A stretch of DNA of 64,000 bases from Siderastrea radians (taxonomy: Eukaryota > Cnidaria > Anthozoa > Scleractinia > Rhizangiidae): positions 63,189,858-63,253,857 of the forward strand of contig OZ024889.1 of assembly GCA_964017195.1 (NCBI GenBank), given 5' to 3'. The position numbers and the translations under genes were made by a program. The notes below the pieces were generated by a model. That model was not told the DNA's origin and searched no databases. It was given only the letters and a program-made list of their open reading frames with translations. Positions 10,913-22,362 of this stretch are shown one piece after another (position 1 is the stretch's first letter; every line of letters begins with the position of its first letter).

Positions 10913-11924
10913 ACAAGTCTCATCCTCGCTATTTTCGATTTTTAAGACATACTCTGAGGACAAAACAATAAATGCGATCATTCTTGTAAATACTTCCCCC
11001 TCCGCTATAGCACACTGAGTGCAAAAGACCCAGTTCAGACGGCGTAACTCTCATGTGCCGTACCAAGGTAGTACGTAGTTTTTTGGCAGTTGCACGGTGT
11101 CCAAATGAGTTTTTTCGACAGATTTCAATTAGGCGAGCCACAATCTCAGGGTACGGCAAAGCTTGCCGCTTAAATACGACCTAGGAGCGAAAACGTATTT
11201 GTTACGGCACATGAGAGGTACGGCGTCTGAACTGGGCCTAAAACAGCTTTTTCGTTTACTCAGCAATACCCTTGGAATGCAAAACAAAATCGCGCTAAAA
11301 ACCCATTTGGACCAAAATTGGAGATAGGGCAACCATCGTAGTTTCAGTATAACAATTTAAAGTAGGAGAAAATGATTGTTTTAAATGCACTCAACCAGTT
11401 CATCTTCACCCAACTCCTTCGTGCCGGCACGTGGCTCATGAGGCCTCTGTTTTTAGGTTCCCGTTATCAATTAAAGGGATCTATCACAGTGATTTTTTCC
11501 GACGTTTGGTCAAACCAGTGATAAAATTAAGACTACATCATTGCTCAGACGCAAAAAAATCTTCGAACAAAAATACGAAGAACTGAATCAAATGAGAATG
11601 AACCATAAAAAGTTTTAAACGACCTTTCCGAGACACGTCGGAGAATGTCCATCCTGGCCATTCAGGGCATAGATTTCGGTGCACTATAATACGGTGAGTT
11701 TTAATACATTTGGGGCGATAATTGTTTTTAGGTTTTCGCTGATACAAATGTCTTGACTTTTCAAAGTTCTACAATAAATAGCTGACAGCTATTTTATGGG
11801 AACGATTTGTCCATCGCCCAACCGCCAGACTTTGAGAACCAGGGGCTCTGCTCAGGAGCTCTACTGCGGCCTCTACCGATTGACCAATTCAGCGAGGTTA
11901 CCTGTCAACACGACAGGGTGACAT
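10913..11924. other. Remainder of duplicated block
   Basis: No gene is recognised. Parts at 11350-11500 and 11820-11910 align with copy 2. GTACGGCA motifs recur in inverted orientation near 11055 and 11150-11215, suggesting another small MITE. Confidence 0.4.
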
Positions 11925-14705
11925 CTAGCCTGTGAACAGGCTTCTTAGTGGGACACTTACTTTGGTTTCAAGATTGGTCTCCACTCTTTTATCTTTCTTT
12001 TCAAGTTGGGTTTGAGCGACAACTTCTCTAAGAGTTTTCTGATAACTCTCCACTTTTCCTTCAAGTATTTCAAGGCGCTGCTGTTGTTTTTGAACGATAT
12101 TTGTTTGGTATAAAAACGCACCAACAACAGCAACAAAGACAACAAGAAAACAAAAAAACAAATTGCGATCCGCATGAAGTTCCTTCTCAACCGTCTTGTG
12201 ATTCTTGTCCACTTTCGCGTTAATCTTGATTTGGAGGGTGTCTACTCTCTTTGCAAGTTGGTTTTGAAGAACGTTTACTCTGTCTTCATGTTGGTGTTGG
12301 AGAACGTTTACTCTGTCTTCAAGCTGGTTTTGAAGAGCGTTAAGTTTGTCTTCATGTTGGTTGTGAAGAACGTTTACTCTGTCTTCAAGTTGGTTTTGAA
12401 GAATGTCTACTCTGTCTTCAAGTTGGTTTTGAAGAACGTTAAATTTGTCTTCATGTTGGTTTTGAAGAACGTTTACTCTGTCTTCAAGTTGGTTTTGAAG
12501 AATGTCTACTCTGTCTTCAAGTTGGTTTTGAAGAACGTTAAGTTTGTCTTCATGTTGGTTTTGAAGAACGTTTACTCTGTCTTCAAGTTGGTTTTGAAGA
12601 ATGTCTACTCTCTCTGCAAGTTGGTTTTGAAGAACGTTAACTCTGTCTCCATGTTGGTTTTGAAGAATGTTTACTCTCTCCTCAAATTGCTTTTGAAGGT
12701 TGCTCGCTTTTTCCTGCAGTTGTTTTTCAAGTTTTGTCATCTTCTTTGTCACTTCGTCCTGTGAGTCCTTTAGTTTATGACAAGCTAAATCTAGGTGATG
12801 TCTTGTCTCACACTGAAGGTGCGTTGCAAGGTTCTCCCTCAGTATCTGAAAAAAAGTATGTGTTATATATACTGTTACATTCATTTTCTCATCCATAATA
12901 TGTCAAAACTCCATCTGTATTGTCAGTTTCTTAGGCTGCAACATCTGTATAGTGATTACTCTGTTTTTGCTAAGTAACAAATCACAGTAAATGTGTGCAC
13001 GTGCCACTGGTGGTGATTGACATAACGTAGCGAATAACATTTTAAATATGACTTCATTCACAGTGGTTACCTCTGAATTGCAGCCAATCCAAACATACGG
13101 GCAGGGGACCTCACTCTTTGGACAGTTATTTTCAACGTGATTTGCAATCTGTAAGAAAACCAATAATTAACTCTCCTGAGAAGCTGTCAGTTTCATCGAT
13201 CTCCCTACCGTCAGTAAACCTCATTTCATGTTTCCATGTAGCTTAAGTCCAGTAGCTAACGAACATCGCGTTTTACTACTCAAACAGCAATTTGCATGAG
13301 CAGGCACTTACACGATACACATGTTAAAAGATACAAAGTAAGGTTCAGACCTAATAACAAAATTTTCTGATACATAACATTAGGAAGCGTTAAGGGAAAC
13401 AATTTTCGGTGTTACTGGGTCTTTAGCTTTCACCCAGTAACTTTTCTCTTCTGCTAGGTGACGTAGATCGCAGAGAGAACAAAGCTTTTAAGACTCCCCT
13501 AACATAACAGAAACCAAATGTCTTTATAAATTAGCACAAAGTAGGCAAGAAAGAAAGCCTCACCATTTCTTGAGAAATCCTGGTTCCACAATTGTTAGGA
13601 CAAGCAATTAGCAACTGACAAGAGGTTAAGTGATTCTGTGAGGAAATAGAAATTTTACCTTTTTCTTGTTTTCCTTGGAGTTTTATGAAAGCTTAATAGG
13701 ACCACTCTGACACAATTTTGTGACGTGTCAATAGAATTATAGCCAAGGGTTAAAACCTCTACTAACTGGGGATACCTAGCTTAAGGGGAACGTTGATAAT
13801 TATGATTAAGTTTAATGAAAAGGAATTAAGAACACTAGGGAATAAAAATGTGGAAAAGAATTCAGGTGGTGCACAATGGGCAGTTCTTGCATCCATAATC
13901 TATACTCGAGGAAAGCTCAATACTCCAAATATGTCTCTTAAAGGAATCAATAGAGGTCAAATTTCTTTTGAATGCGGACAGGCAATTTTCTCCAGATAAC
14001 TCCGGCCCAAGATACCTATTAAGTGAATGCTTTCCGTATGTTAAAGTGTTAAACATATCGCCATTTAAATCTATTTGCTCCAATTATCTACCTTTGAACG
14101 CAAAGTAACACACAATACATAATGAACTGTCCTAGTAATTTTTGACCCAAAACAACCGTTTCGAAGATATACATGTTGAGCCAGACTTCACTTGAATAGT
14201 AAGTAAAGCAAAATTGATGACAATGCTGGCACTGTCACACAAGGGAAAACTCATTGGCCGATATTCAGCTACAATGCGTTAGTATAAGTATACTTCAGGG
14301 CCAGAGCTGTATTAATAAAAAAAAAAGAAAAAAAAGAAAGGCTTTCACTTTTTGGAAGGTGTCCACGGAGATAAATATGAGTACATGTAATAAATTAAGG
14401 TAAAAGGTACAGTCATGAGTCTAATCCTTGCACTTGATTGAGCAAGCTATGAGGCTCATCTAAGCCAGCCCTTAACTTCAGTTTCCGTAGCATACAACTT
14501 CCCCCCTGGATGGGATGCTAATCCATCACAGGGTTACCATCACAGGGTTACCATCACAAGGTTACCATCACAGGGTTACCCCAGCTTTAATCTGCTAGGA
14601 TTCCCTGACAGTTAGCTGGTACCCATTTATACACCCAGGTAGAGCAGAGAGAGACAATGTGAAATAAAGTTTCTTGTCTGAGGAAACAACAACAACAACA
14701 ACAAC

Positions 14706-14737
<32 letters not shown>

Positions 14738-17700
14738 TAATAATATTATTAATAATAATTACTTAATTGACCACTCCCCGTGAGGAGTGTACATAAAAGT
14801 GCCTATGAAGTAAAAACTAAGTTAAGCTTATTTGAAAGGCCTTTTGTGTGCATTCACTGTTTTGTAATTCTTGATTTATTCCAGAGAGATAAAGTTTTTG
14901 TATTATGCAAATTAGAAATTGATGACATCATAAGTGAGTACAGCATGGAGAAAAATCACTCAAAAGTATCCCAGGAAAGAGTGGATGAGGATAATTGAAA
15001 CTTGGCCCAACATTGTGCATTCAGTTAAGAAAGACACAAGATGAGGCATATAGTGACATTGTCATGGCAACAATCTTGGCTCCAGTCTATTTCTGCTTTA
15101 AACCAAATATTACCATTTGTGACCCTATAACGAGAGAAAGACGGATCTGTCCCAAACATACACAATGCCCATATTGTGCGTAGTTTCTCATAATTAATAA
15201 CCATTCAGAGGAGTGGACAATGTTTGTTAAGGCCTAAAAAGGGGGAATGTCATTCTCGCAAGAAAGAGACCTGGAAGCTTAATTGTTGCCAAGACAACAT
15301 CACAATATGCATTCTTATTAAAAAAGGTACATTACTGGTGCCAAGTTTCAGTTACAATGCCTCAATATTTCCAGAGATCTTCTTGATTTTATGATTTGTC
15401 TGTAACTTAAATTGACTTAATGACATCATCACTTATTTCCTTTCAACTTGAATATTACTTTAATTTCCTTTAATTTCCTTCTGATAATAATTTGTATCTG
15501 TCACCGTAATTTTTATGCCATCTTTGAAAAATTGTAATTGAGGAGGCCTAATTAACATAAGCTTTATAGTTTCCTTTCCTTTCCTCTTTCTACATTTTTG
15601 TATCTTTTTGTAATTATAATCATGTAATTTATAATGTGTGGTAAATAAATACAAATAACAATTAAAATAACAAATAACAATATCTCTAGAACGAGAGAGG
15701 GTTTTGCAAAAAAGAAAACACCATTCTTCTTCACTTTGAAAGGCCTTTCAAATAAGCTTAACTTCATTTTTACTTCATAGGCACTTTAATGCAGACTGAG
15801 ACCAAACCTCAAACCACCAATCTCAGGAGAATTAAGGCCTGGGACAGGATTCACAAAGCTGTCCTAAGTCAAGATGAATCCTTAAAGTATTGTTTCTTAA
15901 CAATAGGGGCCAATAGGTTTTTGTTTTCCCACAATGCATAGGACACATCTTATCTTAGGAGGGCTTCATGAACCTCAATTCAGGATGTCTTGAAAAAGGG
16001 ATGGGGTGGTCTAACTTTTATGGTATCCAACACAACACAAAATAACTGTAGGATCTACCTAATAGCAATAAGTTATGCAAGCTGGAATGCTTATTGGGGT
16101 CAAATAATGTTATGTGACCAGTTAAGGATATTTTTAGCTAAAAACCTCTTGAGTAAAATGGGAACACCTTTTCCTATATTTTGGAGGCTGCTGTCAATCT
16201 CATGATGTAACTAGGCTATTGGGTAGAAAAAATTAAGTAATTTTTAAATAACGACATGAAAAACAAAACCAATTTTTAGGGGACTCAAGGGTACTTGTAC
16301 AAAAATACCACTCATTTTTGCAAACAGTGACAAAATAATTGATGCAAAAATTTCCAAGCACAGAAAAAATATTCTGATGCACTTGTGATCTATCTTATAC
16401 CCAAAAAGCTATTTAAATTAGGTTTAATATAAAGTGTTCCCATTTTTGCTTTTAGGTTTTCCAGGATTTTGTGGTCGAATGAGGTCACATGACCCAATTT
16501 GCTCAAGTTAACAGCATGCCAAAATGATTAACTTCGCATACCAGTACTTATCACTCTGTTAAAGTTTGATTTTGTTGGTGTTAGTCTAACTGAGTCAGTG
16601 CTTTAGAAGATAGACCATTCCTAGTTACTTTTTGTGCAAAATTAAACGAGACCCATGCCTTAATCTACTTGAGATGCTTTGATCTCACGATCATCAGATC
16701 AAAATTCCTGCATGATGGCTACAGTACCGCACCGCTGTACAATATTGTAGTAATATGCTTATTTCACCTCTTTTGCTCTAAGCTCACCACTCCATCCGCA
16801 ACCTTCACTTGGACATTTGATGAGAAGCGACAGAATCTTTCTTTCGGTAGCTCTGTCAGGGAAAACCTTGCATACGGTGAAATTTGAATTAACCAATCAG
16901 CATTCAGTAGGCGGGAAAAACTGTGGTGTCCTGACGTCATGCAGATTTTGTGCTCTTCGCTTCGAATTCTGCGTGATCAGCGAAGTTTATACTGTGGAGA
17001 TGCGGTTTTATTTCAGCGTTTTCTTCAAATTAACCGTTTGCCTTACTTCAATTTGTTAAAGTCACAACTGTTTGCAATTATATGGGCTGGATGAGCAACC
17101 AGAATCGATTCAAGACTTTTTTCTGCGGCGGGAGACATCGCTAACTGGACTTGAATGCGAAGGAGGCTACAAAGGTTTTCCTCTTGTCCTACTGAATATC
17201 AATTTTCACAAGAAACTTCACATCCCTTTCACTCTCCTTGGCATCGTTTATCATATGGCTGTCTGCTAACTGAGCAGCTCTGAGTAGCGTCGGGTACAAT
17301 CCGTCTTCTGTCCTTGTAAAGATCTTCGGTCACTTCATACTTGTTTTCATCGTGTACTTCGTGTCTGGTTTTAATTCACACCAACTTCCAACTTCCAGCT
17401 GTGATTGCCTGCTGTCAACGAGATTGGTCTTATCGGTTAGGGAAAAATGTTCCCGTTCATCAGATCAGACTAGGATACATCGTGAATGTTTGACAAATTT
17501 GATCTACAGTCGTTTTATGGTTGCACTACACAGCTTATGCTTCAATTTGGAAAGAGGCAAGTTTGTATAATTTTCCACATACCCGGAGACGAACGAAAAG
17601 GCCTTTTTGAAATTTGGAGCTTCCTTGTGTCATCGTAACAGCAAAAGGCTCGTGGTAAAAAGCTGCAGAAAATTTACTTTTCTTCTGAAAAGTCAAAACT

Positions 17701-19907
17701 CACCTCAAATTCAGGCCAAGCAAAACAAAGAAAACATGCGGACCGCCAAGGAAACGACACTTTCGCTTGCTTTATTCACCAAGAAAAGTCAAAATAATTA
17801 TTACCTAGCCCGTCTTTATAAGTGGGTGATTAACTTGACTAACTGGATTGGAACGGTAATTGCAGGAACAAAGTTTATTTAGTCAAATACTGATATGCTT
17901 ATTTTTTCTCGCTTCAATTTCCACTCCAGATAAGGTAGAGACAGACAGAGAGCAAAGAGAGGCAAATGTGTAATTTCTCACGAAATTTCAAGAAGATTTA
18001 AATTGTTATAATTAAAAGGAACAAATTTGAGAACTATTCTAGGATTCAGGCAGGAGGAGATTATTCAAAAAGGAGAAGTGAAAGTAATTTTAAAAGAGCA
18101 AAATGCAGGTCAAGCGGTCCTGCATCAGTCCGCAGTACCGAAAGAGATTTGGAATTATAAAACTTTGCGTTACGTCGGATTCGTTGCAAAAAGGAAGAAC
18201 CGATAATCACAGGCGACTTTAAGAGATGAAGTTGTTCTTCAGAAACCAATTTAAAAATTTATGATCCGGCTGTTTAGTATAAGCTTATTTCTTGGGTGGT
18301 AGTTGCATTATTAAAGCTATGTAAACGTGCCTTTAGAAACTTGGGTGGCTTAAATCAGAAAATTTGAGTGTGATAATTTTTTCTTTCTCAACGATGCTAA
18401 TGTCACTTCAACTTCTGTTTTGTAGATCATACAAAACCGCTAAAAGTCTTACTGGAATTATCTGTTTTGTAGCTCTCATGATGGCGTTGTTGTTTCTCCG
18501 AATCTGATCCCAGTGGGGCCCGCTGGAAGTAGAGCAGCTCGAGTCAACTCTTCTGATATAAGGAATAAATTCTGGTGTAATATTACGGTTTAAGACGGTT
18601 TTAGTCGTCGTCTTGTCACTCTTCTTACCCTTTAAACAGTGCACACTTTTAATCCAACACAAGCCACACAAAACGCAAACGCTAGCAGCTTCGATCTTCG
18701 TACTAATTTTTACCTTTCTTGCAAGCGCAACAATACAATACTATTGGAAAATACCCTGCCTTTGAATGGATCGAGAACCCTATATAGCGTCAGTCGCTAT
18801 AAACTCTTGCTTTTGCTTACAGACACAAAATACTGGGGTTTCCTCTGTTTTCAGTCGTAGCATTCTGAACCGTAACCGAGAACACTGACAGGACACCACG
18901 GTTTTGACTGCCGCTCGTATCGCGGGCGCAGTTTCCGTATGCAAGGAATGTCCTAAAAATATAACCAAAATTTTTTTGAAAAAATGCAATTACTTATCTA
19001 CACTGTGCAATCATCATATTTGTGTGTTATGAACTGGTCATTCCATACCTTGTTTCTTTCCAGAACCTGTCTGTCTGTTGGGCATGTTAGAGGGCCACCT
19101 TCTAACTCCTGTCTTTAAAAAAATATCAGTCATCAAATATAATTCAAGCACATCCCATAACAATCAAGCCACCCTGCTTTTTAATAACCATTTTCCCTTT
19201 TTAAGGAGGCTCGAAAGGGTGTTTCACCTGCACGTGCGCACGTAACCTACACACAACACACGACATAGCAGATGATGCACATATCGATATCAGCTGAGTG
19301 AAGCCAAATTTCTTTTAACAGTCACAGTTCTGGTTTAAAATATATTTCTCCTTCTGGTTTCTCCAAAGTGAAACTGAACGTTCATCTTAGCTGAAACGTT
19401 AAACTCTGTGTATGAACTCTTACGACGTCTGTTACCCTTATAGATCAACTTGTTTGTTCGATACACAGTATTAACACTTTCATTTCCGACGTTTCAGTAT
19501 TTAATGGTTGAAAGCAGAAGGATATCTGCGTTCAAGACTGTCTTCGAACATTTGATCTTACAGGTTTTTCTTAGTTATATGTGTACGAGTAGTGCATTGT
19601 ACTGGTACCACTTGGTTCTATCAAAGTGTTGTTATGAAAGTGGCCATAGTGTGCCGATGGTTTCTTCTTTATGGTGCTAATGTTTCTTTTCCTTGGACCG
19701 TCGAAGTCATCGAGTTTTGAATTTCTTCAATTACCTTCGAAAGTACTCCTCGAGGCACTGTTTGCAAAATCTGTGGCCACAGCTCGTTAGAACCGGCTCT
19801 TTCGATGGCAACTGACATATTACACAATGGAAATCTTCATCAGGCGGGTTCACATAGTCCTCGTCATGACCAGAAGGAAAAGAATGATTCCTTCCCACTT
19901 CCGCCAT
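11925..19907 (-). CDS. TRAF-like RING/zinc-finger protein with coiled coil and TM helix
   Basis: Coding exons (minus strand): 19735-19907, 19049-19112, 13564-13635, 13071-13148, 11925-12845. They join in phase to 435 residues. The start MAEVGR follows ACA. Exons 1-2 form a C3HC3D RING (CVICQLPSKEPVLTSCGH, FCKQCLEEYF, LTCPTD), the ubiquitin-ligase module of TRAFs. Exons 3-4 encode TRAF-type zinc fingers (CPNNCG, CPYVWIGC, then HLQCETRHH). Exon 5 has about fifteen 11-residue repeats (consensus LQNQLEDRVNV), then a hydrophobic helix (FFCFLVVFVAVVGAFLY, about 12113-12172) and a charged tail. No MATH/TRAF-C domain is found. A GTAAGT at 11959-11964 (within ETK|VSV) could be a donor leading to another exon, but no candidate lies downstream, where the duplicated block begins. 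The finger region is shorter than in classical TRAFs, so an exon may be missed in the 5.4-kb intron. Predicted role: membrane-anchored signalling adaptor or ubiquitin ligase. Confidence 0.8.
12205..12740 (-). repeat. 33-bp tandem coding repeat (hendecad coiled coil)
   Basis: About fifteen 33-bp units in the last exon of the TRAF-like gene, each encoding an 11-residue unit such as LQNQLEDRVNV, LQNQHEDKLNV or LQNQLEDRVDI. Three unit types alternate to give a 99-bp higher-order repeat in the middle. An 11-residue period fits a right-handed or nearly straight hendecad coiled coil rather than a normal heptad one. The high DNA identity implies recent expansion, and copy number may vary between individuals. 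The open frame on the opposite strand here is a by-product of the repeat. Confidence 0.88.
13636..14493. other. Intron sequence of TRAF-like gene
   Basis: Part of the 5.4-kb intron between exons 2 and 3. I looked here on the minus strand for a missing zinc-finger exon and found none convincing. The frame at 13862-14083 contains CKNCPLC but has no splice sites or family match. Confidence 0.4.
14494..14757. repeat. SINE-body fragment and microsatellite
   Basis: 14494-14685 resembles the body of the SINE at 47455-47787 (shared CCCCCTGGA.GGGATGCTA.TCCATC, quoted in parts: CCCCCTGGA, GGGATGCTA, TCCATC). Four tandem copies of ATCACAGGGTTACC lie inside it. It is followed by (CAA)n then (TAA)n at 14686-14757. 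Confidence 0.6.
14796..15787. mobile_element. MITE with about 45-bp inverted repeats
   Basis: The ends are inverted copies starting AAAGTGCCTATGAAGTAAAA and continuing through GTTAAGCTTATTTGAAAGGCC on the left, with the reverse complement at 15733-15787. It is about 990 bp long with no recognised transposase. The two internal open frames on the plus strand are not convincing proteins. The target duplication is unclear. It lies in the TRAF-like gene intron. Confidence 0.65.
15788..16865. other. Intron sequence, unassigned
   Basis: AT-rich, with no exon or repeat end recognised apart from short similarity of 15830-15990 to dispersed coral-style repeats. Confidence 0.35.
16866..18946. mobile_element. 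Possible 2.1-kb DNA element in TRAF-like intron
   Basis: The outermost 12 bases, CCTTGCATACGG, are repeated inverted at 18935-18946. About 40 bases further in, GTGGTGTCCTG is also repeated inverted (16922-16932 and around 18891-18901). The interior contains several open frames of 60-90 codons on both strands (for example 17607-17882 plus, 18408-18671 minus), none of which I recognise. No target duplication is obvious. It could be a decayed transposon or two facing solo repeats. Confidence 0.4.
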
Positions 19908-19910
19908 TGT

Positions 19911-20438
19911 CAGACCTGCCAACTCTCACGGTTTCACCGTGAGACTCACGGTTTGGGCTATCAACTCACGGTCTCACGATTTGGCCTCCAAATCTCACGG
20001 TGAATCAGAAAATCTTGAAATTGCCAAACAATTTAGGTAGTATGAAGCAATATTGAAAAATCCGTGTTAAAAATGGCCAATTTTTCGGGAATTTTATCAC
20101 ATCTAATGTTTGAGGGAAACCTGGGTACAATTCCAACCTCATTACCGTGAAACATAGGTGTACTTGGGTCTCTGAAAGCTAGAGCTGTGAACAGTTAACT
20201 CAAACTGGCGCCTCGCGTCGACAGCGAAACAGAAACTGACTCTTCAAAAAACGCAGCAAAAGAATGTAATAGGTAGCACAAATAAGGTAAAGAATACTCG
20301 AAACAAGAAATCTACCATTTTTATTTTCATTTAACACATATTTTGGAAATCTCCAGGTTTGAGGTCCTAATCTCCAGGTTTTTCTGGGCTTTTTTTCAAA
20401 GTCTCCAGATTTGTATGTTTTGGAGGTTGGCAGGTCTG
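19911..20438. mobile_element. hAT-like MITE, copy A, at the TRAF-like start codon
   Basis: 528 bp with inverted ends CAGACCTGCCAAC and GTTGGCAGGTCTG, flanked by the 6-bp duplication CATTGT (19905-19910 and 20439-20444). One end is rich in CTCACGGT motifs and the other in CTCCAGGTTT motifs. It is nearly identical in inverse orientation to 50510-51035. CATTGT on the minus strand reads ACAATG, so the target was the initiation codon of the TRAF-like gene. No transposase is encoded. Confidence 0.88.
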
Positions 20439-20441
20439 CAT
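20367..20441 (-). CDS. Possible 24-codon upstream ORF created by MITE insertion
   Basis: The second copy of the duplicated target also reads ACAATG on the minus strand. From this ATG (20441) a frame runs 24 codons into the transposon (begins [10 protein letters not shown]) to TAG at 20367-20369. If transcription of the TRAF-like gene starts upstream of the MITE, this uORF would precede the real start and could lower translation. It has no homology of its own. Whether it is transcribed is unknown. Confidence 0.35.
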   Translation of the reverse strand: MQTCQPPKHTNLETLKKSPEKPGD

Positions 20442-20444
20442 TGT

Positions 20445-20698
20445 AGTGGGTTCCCATCTTCACCCCCCTCTCGTGTCGCGTGCGTTTTGTCCTGACTCAC
20501 GCGCGTATCGCGTCGCACATTTCCCGCCTCGTTTATCATGTCTCCGTGCAGTCGAAGACCACCTCAGTCGGGAATTTAGAAAATTGGTCGCAACTAGAGC
20601 TGGTCGCCTACGAGAATGGGCTCTCGTAAGCGATCACATGATGAAACAATAGAGAGTGGTAGCTTATAAGAGCTTTGAGTGTAAAGCTTGGCATATGT
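20445..20698. other. Candidate original 5' region of TRAF-like gene
   Basis: CpG-rich sequence just upstream of the MITE. Before the insertion it would have adjoined the start codon. A promoter here is inferred from position and base composition only; no TATA box or initiator was identified. Confidence 0.3.
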
Positions 20699-20908
20699 CA
20701 GGGTCGTAACGAGGTATATTTTTAATCACTGATCCCATATTGTTACCCAAAATTTTGATCCCTTATCCCAAAAGCGATGAGAATTTTGATCCTGGGGAGT
20801 GATCCCGCAGAAAATTGTTGATCCCACGATCACTATATTAACAACAATCGCGTCAACACAAGATCGAACTGTCCACAATTTCTTTCATAAAAAAAATGAA
20901 TATTAAGG

Positions 20909-22362
20909 TGTTTTGATACAGTTTTTTTGGGACCATACCTCACTTTCAAAATCGGCTCTTGGACAGTCTTCATCTTGTTGGATCAACGCGCAATTTGCAA
21001 TACTTGTTAGTTTTGGATTGAACTTTAGCCTGGTTTACTCTTTGTGAAAATCGATACTTCCATGACAACGATAAACAAAAGTCCTCGAAAACAGTAAAAT
21101 TGAAATTTTGTGCTGTCCAGATTTCACTTTGAAAAGCAAATACCAATATCTTAAACTGTGGTGTATGGCAAACAAAATATACAAGAAAAAAAAGAATTCT
21201 GTATGTTTGTTTTGAAGTAAATCACAAAAACATTTTCAACCGTAGTTTTCAGTTGCAAAGTAATAGTAAATGCACCGAAAAATAATCAATGCTTTGATGA
21301 AATGGCTAGAAAATACTGTTAAAATGTGTCTTTAACTTACTATTTTACGCCTAGAAAGATTTGTTGAAACTAGTGTTCGCCATCTGGAGAACGAATTATT
21401 TTTCTAAGATCATTGGTGTAATAATTTTGTGGTAATTTTTTTAATTTGAGCGCTTTTGCGAAAATCTTAAGAACGGCTCGATATATTTTTTTAAAACATT
21501 AAACACGCGTGCTTGATGATGTGACCAATCTTAGTATTGAGCCTTATTAACATTGATTCACTGGAACACTTTTAAATTTAACGTTAAAGAGGACGTATGA
21601 ACCGATGGAAAAGCTTGCGTTACACATTCACAGTTGGCAAGTAATTGCTAATGTATTCAAAGTAATGCGCAACGCATTCCTCCGTGATTTTAGTTGTAAT
21701 CTACAGTGATCTACAGTACAACAAAGAACAAAGAAACCAGATAAAAATCACGAACCAATGAATTACTCAATACTAAGATTGGTCACATCGTCAAGCATGT
21801 GTGTTTAATGTTTCGCAAAAGCGCTCAAATTCAAGAATTACCACAAAATTATTACGCTAATGATCTTAGAAAAACAATTCGTTCTCCAGATCGCGAACAC
21901 CAGTTTCAACAAAACTTTCTAGGCGTATAATAGTAAGTAAAAGACACATTTTAATAGTATTTTCTAGCCATTTCATCAAAACATTGATTATTGTTCGGTA
22001 CATTCACTATTACTATGCAAAAACTAAGGTTGAAAATGTTTTTGCGATTTACTTCAACAAACATACAGAATTCTTTTGTTCGTGTATATTTTGTTTGCCA
22101 TACACCACAGTTTAAGATGTTGGTATTTGCTTTTCAAAGTAAAATCTGGATGGCGCAAAATTTCAATTTTACTGCTTGGAGGATTTTTGTTTATCGTTGT
22201 CATGGAAAGATCGATTTTCACAAATTAAATGTAAACCTCGCTAAAGTTCAATCAAAAACCAACAAGTATTGCAAATTTCACGTTGATCTGACAAGGAGAA
22301 GACTGTCTAAGAGCCGATTCAAAAAGTGAGGTATGGTCCCAAAAAAACTGTATCGAAACACC
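20909..22362. mobile_element. TTAA-flanked foldback element
   Basis: Two long inverted arms (about 20909-21545 and 21765-22362) around a roughly 220-bp centre. The ends read GGTGTTTTGATACAGTTTTT and its complement, flanked on both sides by TTAA (20905-20908, 22363-22366). TTAA targets are used by piggyBac and Kolobok transposons. The arms differ by scattered substitutions and small indels, so it is not fresh. There is no coding capacity, and the frame at 21991-22329 is an arm by-product. Confidence 0.82.

Larger units (their letters stand above)
6246..11930 (+). repeat. Duplicated block, copy 1 (AMACR exon block)
   Basis: Collinear with 27345-29225. Matching landmarks, in order: the sequence just before and through the AMACR-like exon (6300-6904 versus 27390-27825); the stretch around 7076-7170 (versus 27916-28000); the stretch around 7520-7620 (versus 28335-28430); a piece at 10520-10560 (versus 28485-28530); about 11397-11470 (versus 28797-28870); and 11820-11910 (versus 29130-29210). 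Copy 1 is about 3.8 kb longer, mostly because a CR1/L2-like LINE (8.2-10.3 kb) and a 340-bp repeat (10569-10912) inserted into it. Divergence is clear, so the duplication is old. Confidence 0.75.

Noticed and set aside
12205..12740. Regular short repeats considered as a CRISPR-like array
   Set aside because: The repeats are directly adjacent with no spacers, encode a coiled coil in frame, and the genome is animal.
12174..12764. 196-codon plus-strand open frame of VYSVFKLVLKN repeats
   Set aside because: It is the antisense of the 33-bp coding repeat of the TRAF-like exon; a 33-bp period without internal stops yields open frames on both strands.
13862..14083. Minus-strand frame with CKNCPLC considered as the missing TRAF finger exon
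   Set aside because: No splice sites at the right places and no zf-TRAF spacing.
14995..15183. Plus-strand frame ending CPKHTQCPYC, resembling a zinc-binding motif
   Set aside because: Too short, inside a MITE, and without any further zinc-finger spacing.
21991..22329. 112-codon plus-strand frame
   Set aside because: It is within the right arm of the foldback element; the left arm does not preserve it and no domain is visible.
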